Origin: Gnetum montanum
Taxonomy: Eukaryota; Streptophyta; Gnetopsida; Gnetales; Gnetaceae
Assembly: GCA_015680685.1 (NCBI GenBank)
Contig: MNCI01015761.1
Location: 1 to 62,000, forward strand
Direction of reading: 5' to 3'
Length of the DNA: 62,000 bases
Shown here: positions 46,964 through 58,320 of the stretch, piece by piece
Layout: every line of letters starts with the position of its first letter
Numbering within the stretch: position 1 is the stretch's first letter
Made by a program: the position numbers and the translations under genes
Notes under the pieces: generated by a model
What the model was told of the DNA's origin: nothing
What the model saw: the letters and a program-made list of their open reading frames with translations, nothing else
Database searches by the model: none

Positions 46964-48355
46964 ATGGTAGCCCATCAACCCCCGGCTCCCTTGGTAAGAA
47001 ACCCTTTTAATTTTAATAACTACCATGACATTCCAAAATCCCTTCAGAACATAAATCTGTTCTTTGATCCTACAACCCCTACGAATGATGCCCGCCAACA
47101 CATACAATGTTTTGAAACCTTATTAGGGATCCACAACATTGTACATAACGATGTAGCATGTAGAGTGTTTGTAACAACATTTAGGACCAAAGCAACCCAA
47201 TGGTTCTTAATGCTTCCTGATTCCTCTATTAACATATGGCAAGAGTTCAAAACCAATTTTTTCAATCAATTTGACAAATTTACAAGCCTTGCTATCGCAT
47301 CAAGCAACTTTACCAACCTAAGAAAGCTACCTGGGGAAAATGTTAGGGATTATAACCTTAGATTCCTTCATCAACTAGCCTATGTGCCAAATGAGATGCG
47401 ACCACAACCAGATGGTATCCTCAACTTCTATCTCTCTACCATTGATCCATTCTTTACTTATGCTATTAAATCTGATCCCAACATAATAGAAATACAAGGT
47501 GCAATGTCAAAAGTGGTGGAATTAGAGCACATAACCCTTATGAACAACATCCAAACCCAATTTGGGATGATGAGTGTTAGTAACCCTATGCAATCAAACC
47601 CACTCCTACCAACTTTTCAAACGTCTAATGTTATGCCTCAAGCTATTTCTCCCTTTCAATCAAGTCAACCTTTAAGTAATTACTCATAAGGCCCCATGTC
47701 CTCTTCATTCTTACCATCCAACATTGGTTTGAATGATGACCAATCAAAAGCCTTGATTCAATCCATTATCAACCCAAACGGGACATCAAATTCTGTTGAA
47801 CCACCAACCCAAACTCAAAATCAGATGACCCAAATACTCACTTTACTATAAAAACTATCCAATGAAGTAGTCCAACTAAAGAGAAATAATAACAAAAGTC
47901 CTATACAACCACAAAAACCAAATTCATCAATCAACGATGATTATTGTCTTCTTCATAATACGAGACAACATTCTAAAAAGACTTGTTCTCAATTCATGGC
48001 ATTGTATGGTGACAATACCCAAGGGCAACAAAATAGGAAAACCCCCATCAAGGTCCTTAATGTACCTTATGAGATAGAAAATGAAGAGGTTTCCTCATTA
48101 GAACAAGTTATGGTAGGCGACCCTAACCCACACAACACTTGCTATAGAAAAATTAGTGACATTATGAATGCTACAAAACAACAAACTAGGAACAATTCAT
48201 ATATACCTCCAAACAGAAGAGTTCCTAATCAAAACAATGCAAACAACCAACCTGCGTCATCCCAAGTAATTGCCCCACAACGACCAAACCCCCCATCTGT
48301 ACTTGGAAGAGTTCCCTCTCAATAAGAAGCTAAAGATGAACATAAGAATTATGCT
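46964..48355 (+). pseudogene. Element F gag
   Basis: Starts at ATG 46964. Capsid motifs: NLFFDPTTPTNDARQHIQCF, RVFVTTFRTKATQWF (the ATxWF block of the retrotransposon gag domain), and LPGENVRDYNLRFLHQL. The first 241 codons are open. In-frame TAA codons stand at 47687, 47849 and 48323, with no frameshift. No clear zinc knuckle; CLLHNTRQHSKKTC near 47945-47990 may be a degenerate one (C..H..C). Confidence 0.85.
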
Positions 48356-49100
48356 TTGGTTGAGGACTTAAAAAGAGTTAAAGCCAACATTTCAATGTTT
48401 GACCTCCTACACTTTAACGAAATGAAAGAAGTGATTTGGGCTATGGTTCATATACCTGTAGCCCAAAGAGAAAAATCCCCAACTCCTGAAAAGCAAGTTC
48501 ACTTTACAGAAAGTCCTAGCACATTATCAGTACAAAACGTGGATAATTCCATGTCTAGCAAAAAGGACCATCCCCCTTTCCTAACCACTTTGGTTATTGT
48601 AGGAAAGAATGTCCATAACTGTTTAACGGATTCAATTGCAACTATTAGTGTTATGCCTCTTGACATTTGTAACACCTTAGGAGCACAAATGATACCACAA
48701 ACTAAAAGTGTGATTCAACTTGATGGATCTAGCGTACATGTGGTAGGGTTATTAAAAGGAGCAAAGGTACAACTTAAGAAATACCCTACATTTACATGTT
48801 ATATGGATATCCTAGTAGTTAACATGACACCCACATATGGCATGCTCTTATCTAGAACTTTTGGAGCTAAGTTTTGGGGCTTGTTTAGGTCAGATTTCTT
48901 TGAATTATTGATCCCAGTTAAAGGAAAATATGAATATATGATTATACCTAGGAAACCCTTTTATAAGCAAGTGGTAACAAATTTTGATCAACAAACTACA
49001 TCTGAAGGAAATCAAAACAATAATCATTTCATTGGTTTGGTCGAACTAGGACTTGGTGAATATTCCTTAAATGATGATATAGATGAGGCTACATACATAA
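48356..49100 (+). pseudogene. Element F protease region
   Basis: Same frame as gag. HPPFLTTLVIVGKNVHNCLT leads to DSIATISVMPLDI, which stands where D[ST]GA..S.MP is expected; the active-site Gly is Ile, so the protease is probably dead. VIQLDGSSVHVVGLLKGAKV and GMLLSRTFGAKFWG match the flap and the C-terminal ILGRPF block of plant gypsy proteases. Confidence 0.8.
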
Positions 49101-49339
49101 ATCCTTTTGCATACACATGTTCCACTCAATACTACCAAGCTTTTAGGGAATACGAGAAGGTGTATGAATATATTTTGCCATATCACCAACATGATGGAAA
49201 AACCTTTCTTTTCGGTGACCCACCACCACTAGGAAATGATACAGACATAAGTGAGATTTTAAATAATGAAATATTAGAAGATGGACCAAAATTTGATAAT
49301 GATCATTGTTACCTTGATCAAAGGGCCAATTTTTCAGAT

Positions 49340-49750
49340 TTTACAAACTTGAATACTTGGATATTAAGAGTGGATGGTGCTTCTTTCAAGAAAGGATGTG
49401 GAGCTGGAATAATGCTTATACCTCCTGGTGAAACTCTTATTCTTAAAGCTATTAATTTCACTCAATCAATGACGAACAATATGGTTGAGTATGAAGCACT
49501 AATTCATGGGATCAAACTAGCTAAAAACTATTATTTGTCCAAACTTAAAATCTATAGCAACTCCCAACTGATAGTAAACCAAGTTAATGGTCTCTTTGAC
49601 GATAAAGACAACACTATGAAAGCATACAAAGCATACATTCTTGAACTTATTAAAGAATTTAAACGTGTAACCATTGAACATGTACATAGGGAAGAAAATT
49701 ATATTCCTAATGCACTAGCCCAGATGGCTACCACTTTGGATTTCCCTTTT
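49340..49750 (+). pseudogene. Element F plant-type RNase H (aRNH) domain, before RT
   Basis: WILRVDGASFKKGCGAGIML, NMVEYEALIHGIKLA, LKIYSNSQLIVNQVNG and IEHVHREENYIPNALAQMAT are the blocks of the cellular (archaeal-like) RNase H fold. Of the four catalytic acids, Asp (VDGAS) and Glu (VEYEAL) remain; the third (YSNSQ, normally D) and fourth (PNALA, normally D) are Asn, each by one G-to-A change. It lies between protease and RT. In the familiar Tat elements such as Ogre and Retand this domain follows the retroviral-type RNase H. Confidence 0.88.
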
Positions 49751-50044
49751 AAGCATAATGCTTGGGATTCGGAAATAATTATCGAAAAGGTGAAGTCTTA
49801 TTCTATCCCTGATAATATCTCTTCTTTTCAAGTGTTTGTTGATGATGACCATATTTGTAAATTCCTATTTTCTGAAGGAGAATTTAACGATCAAGGAGAT
49901 ACATCCAAGGATGTTGTATTCTTGAATAAGATATCTCCTGAAACCGCAGTTAGAGAAGCTTTATTTGATGATCTATACACCAAGACCCTCGATTTATCTA
50001 AAAACACTAATTGACAAACGTCAGCACAAACTGAAACAATTTAG

Positions 50045-50985
50045 GTTCAAAAGGGAGGAAAACAATACCCTGTTAAAATAGGAGATTGTTTACATCCAGA
50101 TGAAAGACAAAGCTTTGTTGACCTATTACATGAATTTAATGATGTTTTGGCTTGCACTTACAAAGACCTTAGGACTTTTAACCCACTAGTAATGACACAT
50201 ACCATTCCCCTTAGGCTAGAAACAAAACCATTTAGGAAAAAGCTTAGACCTATGAATCCAGAGATTGAAACCCTTATGAAAGCAGAAATTGATAAACTCC
50301 TAGAATCCAAAATAATTTATCCAGTAAGACACTCCTGTTGGATCTCAAACTTAGTACCTGTTAGGAAATGAACTAGTGAATTAAGGTTATGTATTGATTT
50401 TCGTAACCTTAATACTTCTTACATCAAGGATAATTATCCGCTCCCTCTTATGGAGGAGTTATTGCAAATTGTGAATGGTGCTCAAATGTATTCCTTTTTG
50501 GATGGGTATTCAAGATATAACCAAATTTTAGTGAATAAGAAGGACCAATATAAGACAGCTTTTACAACAAAGTGGGGAACCTTTCAATTCACTAAAATGT
50601 CATTTGGTCTTATAAATGCTGGCTCTACCTTCCAAAGACCTATGGACAAAACTTTTGATGGGTTAATTAGAAAGTGTATTATTATCTACATTGATGACCT
50701 AATTGTTTTATCTAAAGAGAGAGGTATGCACCTTAGAGACCTTAGAAATGTTTTTATGAGATGTAGATAATTTGGCATCACCTTGAGTGCAAAGAAATCC
50801 ATCTTTGATGTTCAAAGTGGTAAATTTCTAGGTCATATAGTGACCAAAGAGGGGATTGCAATTGATCCTGAGTGAGTAAAGGCAATTTTAGAAGTACCTT
50901 ACCCTTTATCCAAGACTGATCTAAGGGCTTTCTTTGGTAAGATTAATTTTTTTAGATGATTTATCCCAATCTATGCTGAATTAGT
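50045..50985 (+). pseudogene. Element F reverse transcriptase
   Basis: HTIPLRLETKPFRKKLRPMN, LVPVRK (stop) ELRLCIDFRNLN, YSFLDGYSRYNQILV, GTFQFTKMSFGLINAGSTFQ and the catalytic IIIYIDDLIVLS (YIDD intact), then LGHIVTKEGI and LRAFFGKINFF: a complete gypsy RT in order, all in the gag frame. In-frame stops at 50369, 50768, 50873 and 50957, each at a place where relatives have Arg, Lys or Gln. Confidence 0.92.
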
Positions 50986-50992
50986 TAGACCA

Positions 50993-51500
50993 TTGAATGA
51001 TATGCTTAAGAAAGATAGTAATATGCATTGGACAAATGATAGAAAGAATGCGTTTCTTACTATTAAAGAAGCTATAATTGATGCACCTATCCTAGCTTCT
51101 CCTTGGTATGAAAATGACTTCTATTTATATGCCTTTTCTAGTGATATTACAACTACTACTATCTTAACCCAAGACATAAACGATCAAGGTGAAAGACCCA
51201 TAGCTTTCATGTCTGCACCTTTAAAGGATGCAGAATTGAGATACTCACCCGTAGAGAAGCAATTGTATGCTGTGATAAAAGCCTTGAAGAAATTCTGCTA
51301 CTACTTGTTAAACTCAAAAGTCTTTGTCATTGTCCCTGATCCAACCACCATCGCTTTAGCCAAATTACAAGATCCTAGTGAGAAATGTGCTAAGTGGGTT
51401 ATGAAGCTTCAAGAATTTGATATTCAATGGAAGGTAGCAAAGTTAGTTAGCTGGAGTGGTCTTGCTAAATTAATAGCTAAAGCTTCAACCTCGGAAAATT
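50993..51500 (+). pseudogene. Element F retroviral-type RNase H
   Basis: ILASPWYENDFYLYAFSSDI, where the first catalytic Asp of (Y)..AS..A is replaced by Phe-Ser. Then ERPIAFMSAPLKDAELRYSP and VEKQLYAVIKALKKFCYYLL keep the catalytic Glu block (Y.P.EK). The end, WVMKLQEFDIQWK, is usual. Open across its whole length. Confidence 0.85.
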
Positions 51501-51639
51501 GTGATGCATCCATAGATAAAGAATCAATTCCTCTTCATATATTATCCATCAATGAAGAAAATGATATCCCATTTGCTCCCAATCGGTTGTATGATCCATG
51601 GTATGGGGATATTAAGTTTTATTTAACCTTCCATCATTG

Positions 51640-52799
51640 TCCCTCAGATTTACCTAGATATAAAAGAAAAATCTTAAAATCAAAATGTTCTAAATTCACT
51701 CTAATAAGTGGTGAATTATTTAGAAAGAATTTCCAAGGGATATACCTTAAGTGTTTGAACCAAGAGCAAGCTAATGATGTTGTAAAACAACTTGATGATG
51801 AAGGACATATAGGATACTGCTCATTAGTTCATAAAATTGTGAGGGCTGGTTATTATTGGCCTACTATGATTAATGATGCTTATAACCTAGTTAAGACGTG
51901 TGTTCAATGCCAAATATTTAAAGGTAAGGATTCCAAGAGTTCGGCCCCATTACAACCTATAATAGAAATAAGACCATTTGCCCAATGGGCCTTAGATTTT
52001 ATTGGGGTGATCAATCCTTTATCTACCATCCTACATTAGTTCATTTTGACAGCCACTGATTATTACACACATTGGTTAGAGGCGAAAGCAACCAAAACTA
52101 CATCATCTCGTGAGGTAATTCGCTTCTTAAAAAATGATATAATCTCTAGATATGGTTATCCTTTTGCTTTAGTAGTTGATAATGGGCCTGTCTTAATTTC
52201 CATAGAGTTTACAAATTGGGCTAGAGACCATAACATCATTGTCAAGGTAGTGATGGAATATTACCCACAAGGTAATGGTTTGGCTAAGTCTTCCAACAAA
52301 ATTATATTAGATGGGATTAAAAAGTTGGTAGCCCAAAATCCACAAACTTGGCACGAATAATTAAAATGGGCAGTTTGGGCTGATAGGATTCGTTACAAAG
52401 AATCGATCAAGACTATACCATATGATTTAGTGTATGGACAAGAACCCATATTGCCAATTAATTTACAGATCCCTACATATCAATTCTTCTTGGACTACTT
52501 ACCAACTAACGAGCATCTAATATGACAAGCATGTGACATTTTGAACTTAGAACTTAAAAGGGTAAAAGCAATTGAAAGTATGTATGGTCATCAACAAATT
52601 GTCAAGAGATGGTTCGATAAAAAATATGTAGCTAAAAATTTTCAAATAGGTGATCTAGTCCTTAAGAGAGATAGAGCATCTGGTCAGACTGGCCCTCAAA
52701 CTAAGTTTTCACCTATGTGGTTAGGTCCATTCCAAATTCTAGACATCACTACCCCAAATGTGTTTAAGATTGCTGATTTGCAAGGATATAGGTTGAATA
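51640..52799 (+). pseudogene. Element F integrase
   Basis: The zinc-binding HHCC domain is intact (GHIGYCSLVHKIVRAGYYWP, CVQCQ). Catalytic core: first Asp in WALDFIGVI, second in VVDNGPVL, third Glu changed to Lys in QGNGLAKSSNK. C-terminal GDLVLKRDR and MWLGPFQILD (GPF module) are present. Stops at 52037, 52358 and 52523. The frame runs into the sequence gap at 52801. Confidence 0.9.
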
Positions 52800-52800
52800 G

Positions 52801-53018
52801 NNNNNNNNNNNNNNNNNNNNNNNNNNNNNNNNNNNNNNNNNNNNNNNNNNNNNNNNNNNNNNNNNNNNNNNNNNNNNNNNNNNNNNNNNNNNNNNNNNNN
52901 NNNNNNNNNNNNNNNNNNNNNNNNNNNNNNNNNNNNNNNNNNNNNNNNNNNNNNNNNNNNNNNNNNNNNNNNNNNNNNNNNNNNNNNNNNNNNNNNNNNN
53001 NNNNNNNNNNNNNNNNNN
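52801..53018. other. Sequence gap (218 N)
   Basis: Unresolved bases inside element F, covering the very end of integrase and the start of the 3' non-coding part. The true length is unknown. Confidence 1.
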
Positions 53019-53797
53019 GGGTGAAGTGTGTTCATTTCTACTTGAGAACCCTTAGCCACCCAGGAGACCTACTATGAAGCCACTAATCAAAGGCACATAC
53101 ACAAGGGTTGAATTGCACCATGGGCAAAGTTTCCAAAAGGACCATGCTCTTTGGTAGTGCAGCTAATCGGCCAGACTTGTGTTGGAATTCCTACCTCAAG
53201 AATGAAGTACACCATGAGCAAATTTTCCTTTAAAAAAAAAACAAAACAAAAAATGAGGACCATGTTCATTGGTAGTGTAATAAGTTCTTGAGCGTGATGG
53301 GGCCCGGTAGCAATCTTCACCCTAACCTCCGTTTCCCATTTTAAATTTAAGTTTAAAAAATAAACTAAGGAAAAATCTGAAAGTTGTGGCTTACTATGAT
53401 CTAACATGAGTTTTAGCTCATCCTCCTTATTAAGTTTTTTATAAGTCACTTGCTCAAAATGGTCTACATACTTTTACTGTTACCTTGTGAGAATATTAAG
53501 AATGAGAGCTTAAGTATATATCTACATATATATATATATATAATTACACATATATATCTATAGATCTTAGTTAAAATAACAATAAATTATATATTTATAT
53601 TTTAATGGTTGTTTGGATGGCCTATGTGAGTGCCTCTTTCGATTATTTGGTTATTTTGATCATGTTTAAAACATTATAGTTTACTTTCAAGTTTGCATTT
53701 CTTGTTTCATGTTGTTTTTGTTTCCTCATCTTTTGCATTTGCATTCAAAATTTTCTAGTTCTTGCACTTGAATGCAATCTGTGGTTTGGGGGCTAAG
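53019..53797 (+). other. Element F 3' non-coding region with polypurine tract
   Basis: No gene recognised. Two diverged units (CACCATGGGCAAAGTTTCC and CACCATGAGCAAATTTTCC, each followed by AGGACCATG) lie at 53117 and 53210. A TA microsatellite lies at 53521-53545. The tract TGGTTTGGGGGCTAAG at 53782-53797 abuts the LTR. Confidence 0.7.
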
Positions 53798-55535
53798 TGT
53801 TAAGGCCAACCTCACCCATGCTAGGCATAGGGCCTTGATCAACAGTAACATGTGGCTGATGTTGCAATTGTGGCTTTATGTGCAATTACTATGATATGGT
53901 GTCTTGGTATCATTTCCACTATGGTTTTGCTGTTAAAGTGCCAGTGATAGTTTGAGGGTAGCCCTGCTTTGCACGAGCCATAATGTTTCATCAGGGATGA
54001 AAGAAGTAGAGTCGGTTCTATTTAAGATCTATGATTTATACATTGATTCCTCATCCACAAATAATAGTCAAGACCAATCCAGCCTTTGCCACAATAATCA
54101 TAAATTCCAAAAGAAATCAGAAATCGAAGAGGTATTCAGCTCAATCTTTTAGACTGTAGTTTCCCAATTCATGGTGAAGCATTTGTTGACTTTTTGAACA
54201 AACGGTATGCACTGTAAATCTGATCAGAAAACGAGAACACAGATAACAGAAATGGCTCATTTTTTGGTAGGGTTAGACATACACAGAGAATTAGACCGTA
54301 AATATGAAAGTCAAAGAACTAGTGGTCGAACCATTGCGAAAGTGAAACTTGTATCAATGCTGGGTAATTCTCACTTATTCTCACTTTTTAAGAAATTGTT
54401 TAAGTCACTATTGAATAGCCGAAGTGTGTTAGTGGGCAGAAACATGCTTTGTTTTTAGCAGCGTTGATTCTCGGTTGCAGATTTAACTGCAAGAATGATA
54501 TGCATATTTAGAGAATCAAACAATGATGATTTGATTTGATAATTGCAGAATTGTTAAATGTTTATGGTTACTGTTGTAACCCCTCTCAAAACGACCAAGG
54601 GTGAATCTTATTCTACACTACTAGGACTTCACAGCGCATGATTTCTGCAATACATACCTTACATACTTATTTTAAAAAAATTAAAAAATTAAAAATAGTG
54701 CGCCATGAGCTTGCACATAGTCATTGTCCATGTGCTGCTGGTGGGCTTCGTTGGCCCATAAAAAAACATATTTTTAAAAACCGTTAAACAAGCATCCACC
54801 CATGACTCATGACCCATGACGATTATTCTGTTTTGTTTTCTTTTCCCCTTTTAGCAGCGATATGAGAAAAAAAGGCAAAAATAGGGTTAGGGTTTTTCTC
54901 TCACCAGGCCGCTATTTAGAGGGAGGAGCCAGGACCCAAGAGAGGGGAGCATAGGTTTCTTTGAGGACGAAGAGGAGAGATGTGAGCGTCTCTCTCTGTT
55001 CGTACATGGTCCTCCTCATGTGGTGATGGCAGACGGCAGATGGCAGACAACACGAGCAACAGCGCAGCAGATGGCAGACCTCAGGTGCAGCGGTCATGGC
55101 TTAACCCCTGGTACTCCGGCCGACAGGGCACGTGAAATGAACAAGGCGTTGTTACAAGCAGTGGCCTCTCTCATGCAGCAGTGCTGGTGGTGCACGATGG
55201 ACCACAGGCGGCAACCACATATGACAGCGGCTAGTTACGCATGGTGCTCTGGTGCACGTCAACAGGGTATCCACAGCAGCCTTGTGAGCGTCGTAGGTGG
55301 CAATCATTTGGCAGCAACGAACTCCTCTGAACTACAGCAGGCAGTTCTCTTATCTCCCTTGCAATACTGAAACCACCTGTTGCAGCGGGACAGATAAAAT
55401 TTGAAAATTTGAATTATTTACCGTCTTAGAAATTGCACAAATTATTGTAAGTTTCCAATATTAAATTAAATTTAAGTTTTAATATTTTGCTTAAAAATAT
55501 TATTATTATTATTGTTTTGTCACATAGCCCTTTCG
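53798..55535 (+). repeat. Element F 3' LTR, right end lost
   Basis: Homologous to 44741 to about 46530. Similarity stops after GTTTTGTCACATAGCC; the last roughly 110 bp of the 5' LTR, including TCAACA, have no counterpart here. A target duplication cannot be tested. Confidence 0.85.
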
Positions 55536-55563
55536 GCTAATATTATTAATATTAATATTTTGC

Positions 55564-55652
55564 TTATGAATTAGTGTATGCTCTCACCATCGGCCGAATT
55601 TATGCTCTCACTCTCAACAAAGCTGAGGGTGAGAGCATACATTAATTCATAA
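55564..55652. repeat. 89-bp hairpin element at the end of the truncated LTR
   Basis: Arms of 25 bp (55564-55588 and 55628-55652; TTATGAATTAGTGTATGCTC and its complement) differ at one position. The internal ATGCTCTCAC at 55602 repeats part of the arm. It could be a small foldback or MITE-like insertion; no clear target duplication. Confidence 0.6.
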
Positions 55653-56074
55653 ATTTTTTTTTCAGAAAACCCATCCTTAAGAAAAATAAGGTACAGAACT
55701 CTTGTTCTTTGTCCAAAAGACATGAAAATTTGGGTTTTTTAAATCTTATTCTTCGTTCACAAGTCGTGAAATTTTTTACTCAAAAAACTTTTTACTTGTA
55801 AACTAATAAGATTCTATCGGCCAATTTATAGATATATATTATAAATATATAACTAAGCTAGTTTATACCATACAGCTTTTCTCATTTGAAATGGAAACGG
55901 AAATTTGCAATATGTTACCTATCTACAAGAACACTATTGACTATTGACTAGTGAGATATCTTATGCGTCCTTTAAGCAACAATGATATGGCCGTATTTCA
56001 TTATTCAGTTAATTCAAAGCGTACATATTTGTAAATTGTAATAACTACAAAGATATCATCAAGTCAGTGAAATC
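55653..56074. other. AT-rich intergenic DNA
   Basis: No gene seen. Confidence 0.5.
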
Positions 56075-56330
56075 GTGAGCTTATTGACTTACCACATGGA
56101 TTTCACTATGCGGCGATGTAAACATTCTATAAGTGTTTTTGCCGAGGCTCATTCTCCATCGTCTGCGGTATATACTTCATTCCCCCTCAGATTGGAAATA
56201 ATTCAACCATCGGCGAAAAGTCAAAGTCACAAGGATTATGGTGGGGGAGAAGAAACATGCCTTTCCAAGTGATCAACTCACGCAGGAGAGCCAGCGGAAT
56301 GTGGTTCTCCAGTTTAAATAAGTAACTTGC
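56075..56330 (-). pseudogene. DUF247 fragment 3
   Basis: Matches the last third of exon 1 of the intact gene (20381-20615), including AAGAAACATGCCTTTCCA and the splice donor (GTAAGTCA on the minus strand, near 56094). Small deletions shift the frame. No other part of the gene is nearby, so it is an isolated fragment 35 kb from the cluster. Confidence 0.85.
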
Positions 56331-57195
56331 AAAATGTCTGTGACGGCAAAAAAAAAAAAAAACTGTCTATTAAAAAATATAATTTTAACCTTAAATCAAT
56401 ATTTTTAAAATCTAAAATCTAATAATAATAATAAATGTTGATAAATGTAGAAGTTGAATTCTGAATCAATAAAGTTGTAATAGAGTTATGATCTAGGCAA
56501 ATGATGCCTAAACTAGAAGAATTACAAGTCTGCAAAACAAGATAGAGATAATCATAGAGAAAGTCATGGTACCAAAAGAGTTACAATAGAACTTCAATAA
56601 TTAAAAGAAAGAGAAGCAACAAAATAAATCCAAGTAAAACAAAGACCAATGCACAAAACATCTATACCTACAATTTTTTGAACAACTTGTTAAAATATAC
56701 AATAAATGTATGCAAATTCAAACCAGGTTTCTTTCTTGATGAGAATGAAATATCTCATTGGGAGTAGAGTTTATAGATAGTGAACTTGAAAGTTTAATTG
56801 ATTATCTCTTATGTACTCTAAATAAAACCTTTTCTTACATTTGACTATAAGTAAACTATTGACAAGAATTTTTGACATGATCACCAAAAAGACCTCAAAA
56901 ACTCAAGTTTGGTTGGTTGCTAGTCTTTGGTACTACCAAGGCTCAAATATAGCAAAAAGCTACAATTAGTTTAATGCTCAAAAATCCCAAAGGCTACAGT
57001 TCAGCAAGAATAGTTGTAACTTGCTTTGAAGTTATAGAACAAAGGCTACAGTTAGATTAATGGAGAGCAAGAATAGTTGTAACTTGCTTTGAAGTTATAG
57101 AACCCAATAATACTAAATATCCTATTTGTTTAGACTCTATATATTATGGAATTAAGAAGAGAAAAAGTAATGAAAATATCTTGCTTGATTGAAAT
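56331..57195. repeat. Intergenic DNA with a direct repeat of about 60 bp
   Basis: AGCAAGAATAGTTGTAACTT, followed by GCTTTGAAGTTATAGAAC, occurs at 57004 and 57067, each copy near AAAGGCTACAGTT. Otherwise no gene. Confidence 0.7.
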
Positions 57196-58044
57196 TGATG
57201 AAACATTCATGTGAAGGATATAATATGGTAGCAACATATATTTCTATACAACGTCTCAAATATAATGTATTCAAGGTTGGTAAATTCTATAAATACCATA
57301 CATCTACCACATTAAATATACCTTTAGTCATACTTGTAGAAAAATCCTTGCAATTTCATTTTGTAATTTAGAACAATTAGTAATTGCTTGTAGCATAGTT
57401 TGAAATGATTGTTTGAAGTTTTCATTTTAGTACTTTGTACCTAGACACTTGGCATAAACAATAAGAAAGAACAAGATTACTCCATATCGTTGTAGCACTT
57501 TGACTTAACTTAGACTTTATAGTTAATGCAATTTGTTTATTTGTGCATATTGTTTAATGTTTACTTCCACATGCACTTAGTTAATGATTAACTTTCCATT
57601 ATACATTAAAGCATGGTAGAATGAGTACAACCACTTCAAGTGTAACATATGTTCACCTGGTAAATTAGTAACGTTAATGCTTGGATAGCCCAACATTACT
57701 ATGTTTGGTAATCCTAACAATGAATATGTGTTTAGGACATGTAAAGCAACTGGGAATGAATGCTCATTGCTTAGGGTAGATTAGATTTACTTTTAGTAAT
57801 TAGAATAATTTAGATTAAATTTTAATATTTTAGTTATGGCCAAAATAACATCAAGATCATATACCTTAATTTCACTTAATCATAGAAACTAAGGGCAACA
57901 CAAGTGTAATTGGGAAGTTAGTGACCTACAATCACATTTAACTATCTAGGTACCACACTACTTCAGTTCATGAAATATGATTTGTCACGTATGAATACTT
58001 GTGATTTATATCGTTGTGCATATAGTGTACTTTGTTGCTCATCA
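57196..58044 (+). repeat. Element D LTR (A/B/C family, probable 5' LTR)
   Basis: 849 bp, TGATGA to TCATCA, most like the C LTR (AACAAGATTACTCCAT, then TGTAGCA). TATA-like CTATAAATACC near 57287. One base after the end, TAGCTACATTCCAAGGGG weakly fits the family primer site. No matching 5-bp duplication flanks it, so it is not a simple solo LTR. Confidence 0.75.
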
Positions 58045-58173
58045 CTAGCTACATTCCAAGGGGCTAGTACTAGTGATTTAGATAGAAATAGTCATGATTT
58101 CTATTAAGAACTTAAATGATTTATTAATTAAAAAATAATAGTATTTTATTCAAGAGAATGTAGTAATTTCAAG

Positions 58174-58320
58174 ATGTCTTCTTCTTATAGGATAGATTTC
58201 CCACCTATTAGTGATTCCAACAATAAACATGACAAAACAACAAGAAGCAAGGATGATTTGCCCCAACAAGTCAAACTTGATTACCAACAAAGGCATAGTT
58301 GTGATGTCATATGCTCACAT
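58174..58320 (+). pseudogene. Element D gag start
   Basis: ATG 58174 opens a 48-codon frame, MSSSYRIDFPPISDSNNK, placed 130 bp after the LTR. Element A gag also begins MSS plus basic residues. It ends at TGA 58318, where minus-strand element E sequence begins. Confidence 0.45.

Larger units (their letters stand above)
44741..55535 (+). mobile_element. Element F: Ty3/gypsy retrotransposon with two RNase H domains
   Basis: Long LTRs (44741-46636 and 53798 to about 55535) enclose a primer site, one gag-pol frame from ATG 46964 to the sequence gap at 52801, and a polypurine tract at 53779-53797. Domain order is gag, protease, plant-type RNase H, RT, RNase H, integrase. A second RNase H of the cellular type is the mark of the Tat lineage of plant Ty3/gypsy. 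Twelve in-frame stops make it dead. The end of the 3' LTR is lost. Confidence 0.9.
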
